64,000 nt of DNA from Salipiger mucosus DSM 16094 (GCF_000442255.1 NZ_KE557274.1:1-64000), one strand, 5' to 3'. Shown: positions 8,814-16,985, numbered from the stretch's first letter. A program made the numbers and translations. The notes: generated by a model from the sequence alone, not told the origin.

Positions 8814-9866
8814 GGCGTTGTTGCAGAACTCAGCGGGTGAAGGATTCACATCGGGAATCCATGCGATTAGACGAGCAGCATGAGCAAGCCCAAGCCCGCC
8901 CGCTACCGCACGACGAACTGGTCCGCCTACAACGCTGCGCTCCGCAAGCGCGGGTCTTTGCTGATCTGGCTGGACAAGGAGATGGTCTGGCACGCGCCGC
9001 ATGAGGGCCGCCCTGGGCGCCCGCCGGTGTTCTCGAATGCGGCGATCCAGTTCTGCCTGTCGATCAAGGTGCTGTTCAAGCTGCCGCTCAGGCAGACCGC
9101 CGGGCTGGTCGCCAGTCTGCTGCGTCTCGCGGGGCTGGACTGGCCCGTTCCGGACTATTCGACCTTGAGCCGGAGGCAGAAGACCCTGAAGGTGCAGATC
9201 CCCTATCGCCGTGCTGGCGGGCCGCTGAACCTGCTGGTGGATAGCACCGGCATCAAGTTCCTCGGCGATGGCGAGTGGCAGGCCCGCAAGCACGGTGTTC
9301 AGGGGCGACGCCAATGGCGCAAGGTGCATCTGGCGATGGACACCGCCACATCCGACATCCGCGCGGTCGAGTTCACCCCCAGCCGGGACGGCGACAGCCC
9401 CGTCCTGCCGGACCTGCTCGACCAGATCCCCGAGGACGAGGACATCGGCACCGTGACCGCGGATGGCGCCTACGATACCCGCCGCTGCCACGGTGCCATC
9501 AACGCACGCGGTGGCACGGCGATCATCCCGATCCGCAAGAATGGCCGACCGTGGAAGGATGATTGCCCAGCCGCCCGGGCCCGCAACGAAACCCTGCGCG
9601 CCACACGTCACTACGGTCGGGCGTTCTGGAAACGGTGGACGGGATACCACGCCCGCAGCCGCGTGGAGGCCAGGATGCGATGCCTGAAGGCCTTCGGCGA
9701 GCGCATCGCCGCACGGGATCCTGATCGGCAAACCGCCGAAATCCACATCCGGGTCGCCCTTATCAATCGCTTTAATGCCCTCGGCACCGCCGAGATCGTC
9801 CGCGTGGCCTGAAACTAAAGGGGAAAGGGGAAGTCACGCCTCAAGCCGCCTTTCTGCAACAATGCC
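8814..9866 (+). mobile_element. IS903-group (IS5 family) insertion sequence, complete, 1053 bp
   Basis: The left end begins GGCGTTGTTGCAGAA (8814-8828). The right end read inward is GGCATTGTTGCAGAA (9852-9866), one mismatch in 15. The ends resemble the IS903 terminal repeat, and the length is close to IS903 itself. It encodes one full-length transposase on the plus strand, opposite to CBASS. No convincing outward promoter toward the CD-NTase was seen in the left end. Confidence 0.92.
8880..9812 (+). CDS. IS903-group DDE transposase
   Basis: 310 residues. The DDE core is visible: LLVDSTGIKF (first Asp), TADGAYDTRRCH (second Asp) and the YHARSRVEARMRCLK segment carrying the catalytic Glu. The upstream region (NWSAYNAALRKRGSL, LPLRQTAGLVASLL) matches IS903-type transposases. 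The ORF is intact and the element has matching ends and duplication, so it may still be mobile. Confidence 0.93.
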   Translation: MSKPKPARYRTTNWSAYNAALRKRGSLLIWLDKEMVWHAPHEGRPGRPPVFSNAAIQFCLSIKVLFKLPLRQTAGLVASLLRLAGLDWPVPDYSTLSRRQKTLKVQIPYRRAGGPLNLLVDSTGIKFLGDGEWQARKHGVQGRRQWRKVHLAMDTATSDIRAVEFTPSRDGDSPVLPDLLDQIPEDEDIGTVTADGAYDTRRCHGAINARGGTAIIPIRKNGRPWKDDCPAARARNETLRATRHYGRAFWKRWTGYHARSRVEARMRCLKAFGERIAARDPDRQTAEIHIRVALINRFNALGTAEIVRVA

Positions 9867-9900
9867 ATCCGAGGCTCCTCCCGCCGACTCGCATCAACAC

Positions 9901-9957
9901 TATTGAAACTATATGGGTATAGCTGCTATACCTGTCAAGAACCGATAGGGGTATACC
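9901..9957. promoter_or_regulatory. Divergent capW/CBASS promoter region with CapW operator palindromes
   Basis: On the minus strand TTGACA (9938-9933) is followed by the perfect palindrome GGTATAGCAGCTATACC (9932-9916) and then CATATAGT, which contains the -10. The operator therefore fills the spacer of the CBASS promoter. On the plus strand TTGAAA (9903-9908) with CTATAC/TATACC about 17-18 bp on could drive capW and overlaps the same palindrome. A second palindrome, GGTATACC (9950-9957), abuts the capW ATG. The layout predicts shared repression and autoregulation by CapW. Confidence 0.75.
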
Positions 9958-10845
9958 ATGACAGATGATGTGCCATCTCCGAGCCGCAACCTCGCTCCTA
10001 GGTTTGAATTCATCGAGTGGCGGCTCTTTTGGGAAGGTCACCTAAACAGAAGCGATCTTGAGGACCGCTTCGGTATCTCCACCCCACAAGCATCAGTGGA
10101 CTTGCGAAACTACCGCGAAGTCGCAGGCGAGAACATCGCCTACAATGCGACAGAGAAGCGTTTCGTCGCGACCAAACCAATGAAGCCGCGTTTCCTACAG
10201 GTGTCGGCCAACCGCCTCCTTTTGCAGCTACGGGCTTTGGTCAACGGCGTCGTAAAACGCGAGGACCTACCGTTCAGTCAGTTGCCCAGCGTGGATGTTG
10301 CTCCAGAGATCGTTCGCGATGTGCGTGCCGATGTTCTTCAGAAAATCCTGACGGCCATTCGGTCGAAGAAGGCCGTCTCCATTCACTACCGGTCCCTCAC
10401 AAGTACGCGCTGGCGCGATATCGCGCCCCACGCCTTAGCCTTTGACGGTCATAGGTGGCACGCGCGTGCATATTGCTGTGAACGAAAGGAGTTCCGCGAT
10501 TTCGTCCTGACACGGATCGAGCGACTTGGCAAACTGAGACCAGAGTCCTTTGACCCGGAGAATGACCTTGCTTGGCAAAACAAGATAGAACTCCTGTTAT
10601 GCCCGCATCCGGGCTTGAGCGAGGCACAGAGCGAAGCAATCCAGTGCGACTACGACATGCGCGATGGGGTGCGGAGGATTGAGATGCGCCTGTCGTTGGC
10701 ATACTATTTCATCAAGCGTCTGAACCTGGATATAGATGTCCTTGAACCGGCACGCGCGCAGATTCACCTCAAAAATCTCTCTCAGGTAGAGGAAGCTATC
10801 GTCACAGCACGCGAGAAATCTAAGGAGCTGTGCGCCGAGGCCTAA
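9958..10845 (+). CDS. capW: CapW-type WYL-domain repressor of CBASS
   Basis: 295 residues. N-terminal winged helix: FIEWRLFWEGHLNRSDLED followed by FGISTPQASVDLRNY. The central WYL domain includes AVSIHYRSLTSTRWRDIAP, HRWHARAYC and RDFVLTRIERLG; a C-terminal extension follows. CapW proteins are dimeric repressors that hold CBASS operons off until infection. Divergent orientation to CBASS and the palindromes at 9916-9957 support this. The gene is intact, but the IS now lies between its operator and the CBASS genes. Confidence 0.88.
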   Translation: MTDDVPSPSRNLAPRFEFIEWRLFWEGHLNRSDLEDRFGISTPQASVDLRNYREVAGENIAYNATEKRFVATKPMKPRFLQVSANRLLLQLRALVNGVVKREDLPFSQLPSVDVAPEIVRDVRADVLQKILTAIRSKKAVSIHYRSLTSTRWRDIAPHALAFDGHRWHARAYCCERKEFRDFVLTRIERLGKLRPESFDPENDLAWQNKIELLLCPHPGLSEAQSEAIQCDYDMRDGVRRIEMRLSLAYYFIKRLNLDIDVLEPARAQIHLKNLSQVEEAIVTAREKSKELCAEA

Positions 10846-11212
10846 GGGCATCCCTCGACCGCTGTTAAAGGAAGAGATCCCAATTATATATTGGTTCTGA
10901 AAGCACATCCTCAGCGCTATTTGCGAGTCTTTGAACGTCTTCTTTCCGTGACCACGATAGATTCACTTGCTTTTGCAGCGAACGACCGCTTTCCGCCCGC
11001 TCTCCCGAAGGCACCCCGCTCCGCGATGCTGCCGCAGCGGCGAGCCCCTGCGAAGGTCGGCCTTTCACGTTGAACAGGCACACGATGAGCGCAATGCCTT
11101 GGGCAGCCAGTCTCGACGACAGTGGGCCTTTGCGATAGGATGCATGGCGGTCCTGTTAAACGCACACCTCGGTCAATTAGTGCCCATTCGCTCCATGAGA
11201 CACAGGACACCG
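10846..11212. other. Intergenic region without recognised gene
   Basis: About 367 bp between capW and the exported protein. No good coding ORF with ribosome site was found on either strand, and no repeat or IS end was recognised. This is the right boundary of the defence island. Confidence 0.5.
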
Positions 11213-12349
11213 ATGTTCAATTTGCATAAAATATTGCTTGTCAGCCTTCTCTCAGGACTTGCCGGTCCAGCATTGGCCGAGCGCGAGGTCCATGTCGTGT
11301 CGGTCGGCGACGGGCACGAGACTGAAGATTACTATGCCTTGCCAGAGGCCCGGATAATGGTAGATCGCCGGGGCGTGGAGATCGGCCTTGTGTTGCTGGA
11401 CAATGGCGAATTGCACTGGAAGATCGAAGCAACGACCGGAACCATCATCGGTGAAATCATCAGGAGCGGCCCTGGCCCAAGAGACAGCGAGGTCACTCTT
11501 AACGGGATCCCGGTGGCTGGCGTACAGGTCTCTGGGCTGCCCTTGGCTTTTCGCCCACTGGGGCGTGAGTTCCGAACGCTGGTCGACAGCGTGACGGACA
11601 TTATGGCAACAGAGCGCCTAAGCAGCTTTCAGGGGGTACACAAGGCAACCGATGTGCCAGTGAGGGTGGATTACATCGACACGAGAACCGCCGGTCTCAC
11701 GCGTGACTACCTTTCGCAGCGCTTGGGCGAAAGCGACGATCTGCCGCCGAAGATCCGCGACTGGGACCGGAACAGGGGTGACAGCACAGAATTCACTCTG
11801 GTTTTCGATGAGAATGGGATCACCCTTTCGAGCCCGACAGGCACACGCCGGTTTGCGGTCGCACCCGATGTCACTGATGTCCTCTTGCCGGCAGCGGCGG
11901 TGTACGACCCGGGCTCGCAGATGATCTATTGCGTCACGTACGGCGACGAGGGATACCTTTACTCTGTCGATGTGCAGACCGGGTCATGGGCGGTCGTGAC
12001 CAACCTCGACGAGTATGACGCCGCGGGGTTACTCTATGATCCGGAGAACCGTTTGCTGATTGCCACCGGCGCATTCTCACGACCAGGCGAAATCAAGATC
12101 TTCGGATTGGACGGAAGTCGTTCTTCGATCTTCATCCCGACCACGGGCTTTCCCGGACTGACCGATCTATTCGACTACGGCAACGAACACGGACCTCCAC
12201 TGACACCTCACGTGTTCAGCAACGGATGGCTCCTTCTCGAAGCTGTCGCGCGCGGCGGCAGCAGCAATCCAGTCACCGGGGGTTACCGTATCTATGCCGT
12301 CCAGGTTGATACCGGCGAAGTGCGTCTGCTGCATTATAGCAATGACTGA
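11213..12349 (+). CDS. Exported protein of unknown function, possibly beta-propeller
   Basis: 378 residues. A Sec signal peptide is clear: KILLVSLLSGLAGPALA with cleavage likely after ALA, before EREVHVV. The mature protein has many short beta-type segments, including repeats of the kind YDPGSQMIYCVTYGDEGYLY and YDPENRLLIATG, which recall propeller blades. ATG 11213 starts directly at the signal peptide. The gene stands alone on the plus strand. Its role is not known. Confidence 0.6.
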   Translation: MFNLHKILLVSLLSGLAGPALAEREVHVVSVGDGHETEDYYALPEARIMVDRRGVEIGLVLLDNGELHWKIEATTGTIIGEIIRSGPGPRDSEVTLNGIPVAGVQVSGLPLAFRPLGREFRTLVDSVTDIMATERLSSFQGVHKATDVPVRVDYIDTRTAGLTRDYLSQRLGESDDLPPKIRDWDRNRGDSTEFTLVFDENGITLSSPTGTRRFAVAPDVTDVLLPAAAVYDPGSQMIYCVTYGDEGYLYSVDVQTGSWAVVTNLDEYDAAGLLYDPENRLLIATGAFSRPGEIKIFGLDGSRSSIFIPTTGFPGLTDLFDYGNEHGPPLTPHVFSNGWLLLEAVARGGSSNPVTGGYRIYAVQVDTGEVRLLHYSND

Positions 12350-12404
12350 GTCAGCCAGCGTCGTCGACACGGCATTATTGAAATGACTCACGACACTCCA
12401 AACT

Positions 12405-12719
12405 TCACCTTCCCTTCGCGGTCACCTTCACCTCGTGCGACTTCTCGATGATCAGCCTGACGTCCTCGCTCTCGGAGATAACACGCTTGCTCTCCATCAG
12501 GAAATAGACGCCCTTCTCGAGCACGAGCTCCAAGTCGCCCTTGACCCAGTGAGACTGGCGCTGGGCGTCGAACATGTCGGGCTGTACGGAGATCCATCCG
12601 TCTGTCCGGAGGCGTCGTTCAGCGTCGGTCATGACACGGATCCTGAAATTGAGGACTCTCCCGGGGCGCGGGGTCCAGTTCTCCCACAATGCAGGGCGGG
12701 CAAGAAGACCTCCCGCCAT
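12405..12719 (-). CDS. Small hypothetical protein
   Basis: 104 residues, or 75 if translation begins at the internal ATG 12632, which has AGGAT nine bases upstream. The C-terminal part (DLELVLEKGVYFLMESKRV, VRLIIEKSHEVKVTAKGR) is mixed alpha/beta. It contains one copy of the dispersed TTTCAGGAT motif. Last gene of the long minus-strand convoy. Function unknown. Confidence 0.5.
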   Translation of the reverse strand: MAGGLLARPALWENWTPRPGRVLNFRIRVMTDAERRLRTDGWISVQPDMFDAQRQSHWVKGDLELVLEKGVYFLMESKRVISESEDVRLIIEKSHEVKVTAKGR

Positions 12720-12740
12720 GTCTGCCCCGGGCGCTCACTG

Positions 12741-12821
12741 TCAGCTCATCTGCACGGACACGAAGCTAATGACCACCAAGGCCATGATAGCAACGATAAG
12801 CATCCAGGTATCGCGCGACAT
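12741..12821 (-). CDS. 26-residue single-pass membrane peptide
   Basis: Reads MSRDTWMLIVAIMALVVISF plus VSVQMS: a short polar head, one hydrophobic helix of about 17 residues and a short tail. AGGAG lies about eight bases before ATG 12821. Composition is strikingly membrane-like for so short an ORF. It could be a toxin-like or regulatory small protein, but no partner RNA was identified. Confidence 0.45.
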   Translation of the reverse strand: MSRDTWMLIVAIMALVVISFVSVQMS

Positions 12822-12980
12822 GAGTTTGCTCCTGCAGAGGGCGTTGCATCCAACCGTTCTGAGTAGGCCGGAGGTGCGAAACCAGTACGCCTCCATCGAG
12901 GTTCCGAGATGTGAACACCATCTTGTCGAATGGACGACACTGCACGTTCAGGAAACACTCACGGGCTCCCCGCTTGCGCT

Positions 12981-13502
12981 TCACCTCAGCGGCATGCTGA
13001 CCCGGAACTGCACGCTTTCGATCCCCGGGTTCTCGTCGTAGAGGCCAGCGTTCGACCGGTGATCGTAGCTCACCCCGTAGCGCCACCCGTTGCGCGCCTC
13101 GTACCCGAACTCGATGCCCGACCGGAATTCCACGGACCCGCCGAGGTCGAAGTCGTCCCCCGCGGCATAGAGCCCCGGCATCGCGTGCAGTTCGGTGTAG
13201 AACGGGCTGGTCCCGAGAAACGTCTTCCAGGTCAGCCCGTAGCCCACCCAGGCACCGCTCTCCTCGCCCAGCGACAGGCCCAGCGCCTGGCCGAAAGGTC
13301 CGATGGTGCGCCCGAAGTCGTAGCGCAGGTAGCCTTCCGGGCCTTCGTCGGCCCGCCGAGAAACTGTCGTGCCGGCAGAGAACGCGACCCGGGATCCCTG
13401 GTCCCCGGCACCGAGGCACCCGGTGGCGGTTCGGCAGTAGTTCGTTCCCATGTCGGTCAGCCCTGCAATCAGCAGCAGCGCGGCGAAGGTGCCATCGGCC
13501 AT
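12981..13502 (-). CDS. PagL-like lipid A 3-O-deacylase (outer membrane)
   Basis: 173 residues. The N-terminus DGTFAALLLIAGLTDMG acts as signal sequence. The body alternates beta strands (EGYLRYDFG, VGYGLTWKTF, GSVEFRSGIEFGYE) as expected of an eight-stranded barrel. The C-terminal YGVSYDHRSNAGLYDENPGI holds the His-x-Ser and downstream acidic residue of the PagL active site. The enzyme would remove the 3-linked acyl chain of lipid A. Function by family resemblance only. Confidence 0.75.
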   Translation of the reverse strand: MADGTFAALLLIAGLTDMGTNYCRTATGCLGAGDQGSRVAFSAGTTVSRRADEGPEGYLRYDFGRTIGPFGQALGLSLGEESGAWVGYGLTWKTFLGTSPFYTELHAMPGLYAAGDDFDLGGSVEFRSGIEFGYEARNGWRYGVSYDHRSNAGLYDENPGIESVQFRVSMPLR

Positions 13503-13620
13503 GTCAGTCTCCAGCGTTCTCTGGGGAAGGCATCGCGCAGATGGTTTTCGAAGTCCAGACTGTCACCCACGTCATCTGAAGAGAGCCCGTGGCCAGAAAC
13601 CTGTCAGGGCGCCTTCCGGG

Positions 13621-13923
13621 TCACTTCTTCCGCTTCACCGCGGCCGGGATCAGGGAGAACTGCACCTTGAAGGCGCGCCGGGGCTCGTTTGCCGCGCGCA
13701 GGGCCTCTTCGATCTCGTCGAAGTGCCTGGCCGGCTCGCTAAACCGATAGAGACGGACACGGCCTGCGGCATACGGGCTCCCCTCTCCGTTACTGAGGGC
13801 GTCGCCCATTCCGACGACGAGCAGGTCACCGTCGCGCGTCCAGCGGCTGATCCCGTCCATCATGTTGTGCCCGGCCGGCTTCCAGCCTTCCGAGTGCGGT
13901 GTGATTTCAGGATCGTCCAACAT
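13621..13923 (-). CDS. Hypothetical protein
   Basis: 100 residues, basic C-terminus (AAVKRKK). Start ATG 13923 overlaps the stop of the ART-like gene (TGATG), so the two are translationally coupled. Segments DGDLLVVGMGDALSNGEG and AGRVRLYRFSEP suggest a small beta-rich fold. No family recognised; coupling makes it a candidate partner or immunity protein of the upstream gene. Confidence 0.6.
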   Translation of the reverse strand: MLDDPEITPHSEGWKPAGHNMMDGISRWTRDGDLLVVGMGDALSNGEGSPYAAGRVRLYRFSEPARHFDEIEEALRAANEPRRAFKVQFSLIPAAVKRKK

Positions 13924-14687
13924 CAGACTGCCTTCACTTTCATGCTCGCCGGGTCGACCGAGCCGGGCTCGATCAGGACCTCTTCTTCTCCTCTCCCGGT
14001 TATATAGGCGGCGATCCGGCTCTTAGGGACATCGGCGGTCACGAGAAACCGCGTGTCGCCGGGTTCGGCAAAACGCCGCGCAAACCAGGTCGCCGTCTCC
14101 TCGGAAAACGACCAGGCCCAGCCCGCGTTCGCGCCCCGCTTGGGATCGGGACGCTCGTACTGCTCGAACTGGACGCCGCGGTAGAGCTTGACGTTCTCCG
14201 GCATCTCCCGGAGTGCGCGCCGATCCCGGCTGCGGGTCATGAAGCCGCGGTGCGGAACACCACAGGTCATCACCCGGGTCCAGATCGGGTTGTCTTCGTC
14301 TTCCTCCCCGTCGGACCAGAGCTCTCTTGCCACTTTCCAGAACCGGGCGGCTTCCCGCGGATCTTCCTCGGCATCCATGAATTCGCCGTTCGAGACCAGA
14401 TCCATGAGGAACGGCAGCCGGAAGGCCCGTTCCACGCCGGCGAATACGCCACCCCAGTTGCGCGCCTTCAGCTCGGCCTCGTAATGCTGCTGCCTGAAGT
14501 CGATAAGCTCGCCGATATCGCAGGGTGTCGCTACCGGGAACCAGGAGACATAGAACGGGTGCTTGAACCACCATGTTTTCGTCCCGGTCTCCTCCGGTGA
14601 CTGGCAGTACTTGCGCAGGGACTCCGGCAGGTCCTCCGGTGTCGCGTAGGCCCTGAGGGACAGCTCGGGGGCGGCATTCTGGGTCAT
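13923..14687 (-). CDS. Possible ADP-ribosyltransferase-fold protein
   Basis: 254 residues from ATG 14687 (GGACGAG upstream); GTG 14711 is an alternative. The C-terminal third shows an R-S-E pattern: NVKLYRGVQ (Arg), WAWSFSEETATWFARRF (Ser-Phe-Ser) and TGRGEEEVLIEPGSV (Glu-x-Glu), in the order and spacing of ART enzymes. The N-terminal 150 residues are unrecognised and rich in Trp and acidic residues. If real, it would transfer ADP-ribose from NAD to an unknown target. A NADAR-type gene lies 5 kb away in the same convoy. Assignment is motif-based. Confidence 0.5.
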   Translation of the reverse strand: MTQNAAPELSLRAYATPEDLPESLRKYCQSPEETGTKTWWFKHPFYVSWFPVATPCDIGELIDFRQQHYEAELKARNWGGVFAGVERAFRLPFLMDLVSNGEFMDAEEDPREAARFWKVARELWSDGEEDEDNPIWTRVMTCGVPHRGFMTRSRDRRALREMPENVKLYRGVQFEQYERPDPKRGANAGWAWSFSEETATWFARRFAEPGDTRFLVTADVPKSRIAAYITGRGEEEVLIEPGSVDPASMKVKAV

Positions 14688-14768
14688 GTCGATCTCGTCC
14701 AGTTCAGGCACTGTCTACCATCGTCCCAAGCACAGTGAAATCGTCTTTCGCGGGTGCGCCTGCGCGGG

Positions 14769-15233
14769 TCACGGTGCCGGCTCGTCGACATCCTCGAGAT
14801 CGTGCCGACGCTCCTGGATGTGCTTCAGGGTGATCTGCGCGATCTCTTCGTGGAGTCCCCACTCGACATCCTGGCCGCTGTTGTTCTGCGGCGCGTAGTG
14901 ACGGCCCAGCGCATTCATGGAGCCGTCGAAGAGCTCCGCCTCGATGACGGATCTCAGTTTCGATTGCCGGTCGTCCTCTGTGGTGCGTCGATCCCGCCAT
15001 CCGGACACAAGAAGCCCGGGATACATGTGCATCCCGACCTGAACGCCCGATGGGCTGAAAACGCCCTCGGTGGGATTCAGGATCGGTGTCATTGATCCAT
15101 GTTTTCCACGATCCGAGATGCCAGCCTCGCGATCCTCGAGAAACCGGTCGATCATGGCCGGCGCCTCGCGGACGATGTCCTCGATGTGCCGATACTCGTC
15201 CTCCCAGGTGTAGTAGCCGGCCACCATCGCCTG
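14769..15233 (-). pseudogene. 3' half of gene interrupted by IS200/IS605-type element
   Basis: Encodes about 154 residues beginning, in frame, QAMVAGYYTWEDEYRHI and ending QERRHDLEDVDEPAP. Joined to the 5' half at 17041-17505 it gives one continuous reading frame of about 308 residues. This half could be re-expressed from ATG 15227. Product unknown; GVQVGMHMYPGL and ALGRHYAPQNNSGQDVEWG are among the better-conserved-looking segments. Confidence 0.65.
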
Positions 15234-15240
15234 ATGAACT

Positions 15241-15273
15241 ACTCCACCCAAGCCTACGGCTCTGGGTGAGAGT
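15241..15273 (-). repeat. Right-end hairpin of the IS605-type element
   Basis: ACTC/GAGT, CACCCA/TGGGTG and AGCC/GGCT arms around the loop TAC. The tnpB stop codon lies in the loop. In related elements the guide (omega) RNA ends here and its guide is the adjacent host sequence. Confidence 0.65.
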
Positions 15274-16558
15274 TTCCTGGAGAATCCAGAGGCCTGCACC
15301 CGACCCACGGGATTGACTGTCCCGATTTTGCTAGCATCCAACGCAGCTGCGTGGCTCCGGACGCGTGATCGCGACCGATGACACGCCCGTCCGGGAGCCG
15401 GTGTTTCCGGTCGCCCAGCTCCTTTTTCTCACAGGTCCATGCAACGGGACATCGTTGCGATGGTTTTACCTGGCGCGTTGGTATCTCGATGTAATCCGCA
15501 CCAGTCTCTTCCACTTTGTAACGGATCATTTTCAGAAGATCGGCAGGCGCGGTATCCAGCGCCTCCCGATTGTTTCCCGCCTTCTGCCTGACGTTCTTGC
15601 CAGGATTTTCGACGGATCCCTTTGCTGACCGCGTCATGTTCTGGACGGTCAGTTTCTCTGTGCCGAAGCGTTTGCAGCGCTTCGCAATGTAGGCGCTGGT
15701 CTTGTGGCTACGGTCCTTGCGTCGATTGGACAATCGACGATGGGCCCGGGCCAGCTCGCGCCGTTTCCGGCGGTGGCGTTTACTCGGCTTCTTCCACTGT
15801 TTCTTCTCCTCTTTCGGCAAGGCGTTGTATTCATCGAGGATCGCCTGGGACAGTTCCCGGTTCTTCTCGATGATCTTGTCTTTTTCGCTTTGCCAGAACC
15901 GCTCGTTGGCCAGTTCCTCGTACTCGTCGTCCTCGATCCCCCAGACCAGCGTGGCATAGGTTTCCTGCCCCCAGTCCATGGTCATTGCGTCGTGGGCGTC
16001 CTGATCATGGTCTCGACGAGGTTGACATTCGATCACGACGGACGCGTACCACCCGTCGATTTTCTTGGTGATGGTACAGGTTTTGGGCGCTCCCTGGGTT
16101 CGCGCCTTTCCCCTGATCTGCATCGTCCCGATGCCGCTCAGACGAAGGCGTCCGTGCTTCCAGTCCGCGCCTGGGAAGACCCTCCATCCGTCCCCATGCG
16201 CCTTGTAGGTCCACCCCTTGAAGCGTCGGCCAGCCTTGAACCTGGGAAATCCCGGCGCCTCACGTCCCTCCTTCACCCGCCGAAAGAAATGTTGAAACGC
16301 TTCGTCCAGTCTTTTGAGCGTTCCCTGCAATGCCTGGGCGTTGATGGCGCCGTATCCAAGGGGGTCCTGCTGGCGGATCTGCGTCAGTGACTTTTCCTGG
16401 TCGGCCTTCTTGACCGAGATTCCGCGTCTGCGGTAAGCGGTGATCCGCTCCTCGAGAGCGGCGTTATAGAGATCGCAGTGCATCCGGCGGGTGTTTTCAA
16501 GCAGCTCTTCCTGCTGCTTGTTAGGATAAACCTTGTATGTGACTCTCCGACGCGCCAT
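15254..16558 (-). CDS. tnpB: TnpB, RNA-guided nuclease of IS605-type element
   Basis: 434 residues. N-terminal TYKVYPNKQQEELLENTRR is the helix-turn-helix start of TnpB. The RuvC residues are present: MTMDWGQETYATL (Asp), TEKLTVQNMTRSAKG (Glu) and VIGRDHASGATQL (Asp). The zinc-finger region is unusual: CPVAWTCEKK supplies one cysteine pair with odd spacing, and the second CxxC is replaced by RLPDGR. ATG 16558 lies 10 bp from the divergent tnpA start. TnpB cuts the empty donor site using a guide copied from the right flank. Confidence 0.85.
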   Translation of the reverse strand: MARRRVTYKVYPNKQQEELLENTRRMHCDLYNAALEERITAYRRRGISVKKADQEKSLTQIRQQDPLGYGAINAQALQGTLKRLDEAFQHFFRRVKEGREAPGFPRFKAGRRFKGWTYKAHGDGWRVFPGADWKHGRLRLSGIGTMQIRGKARTQGAPKTCTITKKIDGWYASVVIECQPRRDHDQDAHDAMTMDWGQETYATLVWGIEDDEYEELANERFWQSEKDKIIEKNRELSQAILDEYNALPKEEKKQWKKPSKRHRRKRRELARAHRRLSNRRKDRSHKTSAYIAKRCKRFGTEKLTVQNMTRSAKGSVENPGKNVRQKAGNNREALDTAPADLLKMIRYKVEETGADYIEIPTRQVKPSQRCPVAWTCEKKELGDRKHRLPDGRVIGRDHASGATQLRWMLAKSGQSIPWVGCRPLDSPGNSHPEP

Positions 16559-16568
16559 TGTTCCCATT

Positions 16569-16985
16569 ATGTTCTCGGATCAGTCTTTTGTCAAGCTACG
16601 TCACAGCATCTATTCGCTCAACTACCACCTTGTCCTGGTCACGAAGTACCGGCGGCCGGCGATTAATTCAGACATACTCGCGAGGCTCGAACAGATATCT
16701 TCCAGAAGAGCGACGAACTGGGGTGGATCGTTGCGCGAGTTCAACGGTGAGGCGGATCAATTCCACTTGCTTCTGTCCCTTCCTCCAACGCTTGACCTGT
16801 CGAAGTTCGTCAACTCCCTGAAGACGACATCCTCTCGGATCATACGGCGGGAGTTCCCCGAGCAGTTATCCAAATACTACTGGAAGCCTGTCTTCTGGTC
16901 CCGGTCGTATTGCATAGTTAGCTGCGGAGGAGCCCCGCTTTCCGTGGTCAAACAGTATGTTCAAAACCAAGACAATCCGGAATAA
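16569..16985 (+). CDS. tnpA: TnpA, Y1 single-strand transposase of IS605-type element
   Basis: 138 residues, the normal size. Core features: HSIYSLNYHLVLVTKYRRP at the N-terminus, catalytic Tyr in VVKQYVQNQ, and GGAPLSVV before it. The HUH metal motif normally reads HxH in EADHVHLL; here it is EADQFHLLL, so the first His is Gln (codon CAA, 16758-16760). The element may therefore have lost transposition activity. The start, ATG 16569, faces the tnpB start 10 bp away. Confidence 0.8.
   Translation: MFSDQSFVKLRHSIYSLNYHLVLVTKYRRPAINSDILARLEQISSRRATNWGGSLREFNGEADQFHLLLSLPPTLDLSKFVNSLKTTSSRIIRREFPEQLSKYYWKPVFWSRSYCIVSCGGAPLSVVKQYVQNQDNPE

Larger units (their letters stand above)
8805..9875. repeat. 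9-bp target-site duplication flanking the IS903-group element
   Basis: ATCCGAGGC occurs at 8805-8813 immediately before the left inverted repeat and again at 9867-9875 immediately after the right one. Both copies are identical. Nine bases is the duplication length of the IS903 group of IS5. An intact duplication means insertion at this site without later rearrangement. Removing the element and one copy restores the original capW-CBASS intergenic region. Confidence 0.92.

Noticed and set aside
8766-9746. 326-codon open frame antisense to the IS903 transposase, ending at the CD-NTase start
   Set aside because: GC-rich shadow of the transposase with no ribosome site or recognisable protein; third-position pattern follows the transposase strand.
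14711-14711. GTG 14711 as start of the ART-like gene
   Set aside because: ATG 14687 has GGACGAG at a better distance; kept as alternative only.
15641-15660. TnpB seemed to lack the catalytic Glu (VQNM at the expected position)
   Set aside because: Aligning E-x-L-x-V-x-x-M places the Glu of TEKLTVQNM on the catalytic position, so the RuvC triad is intact.
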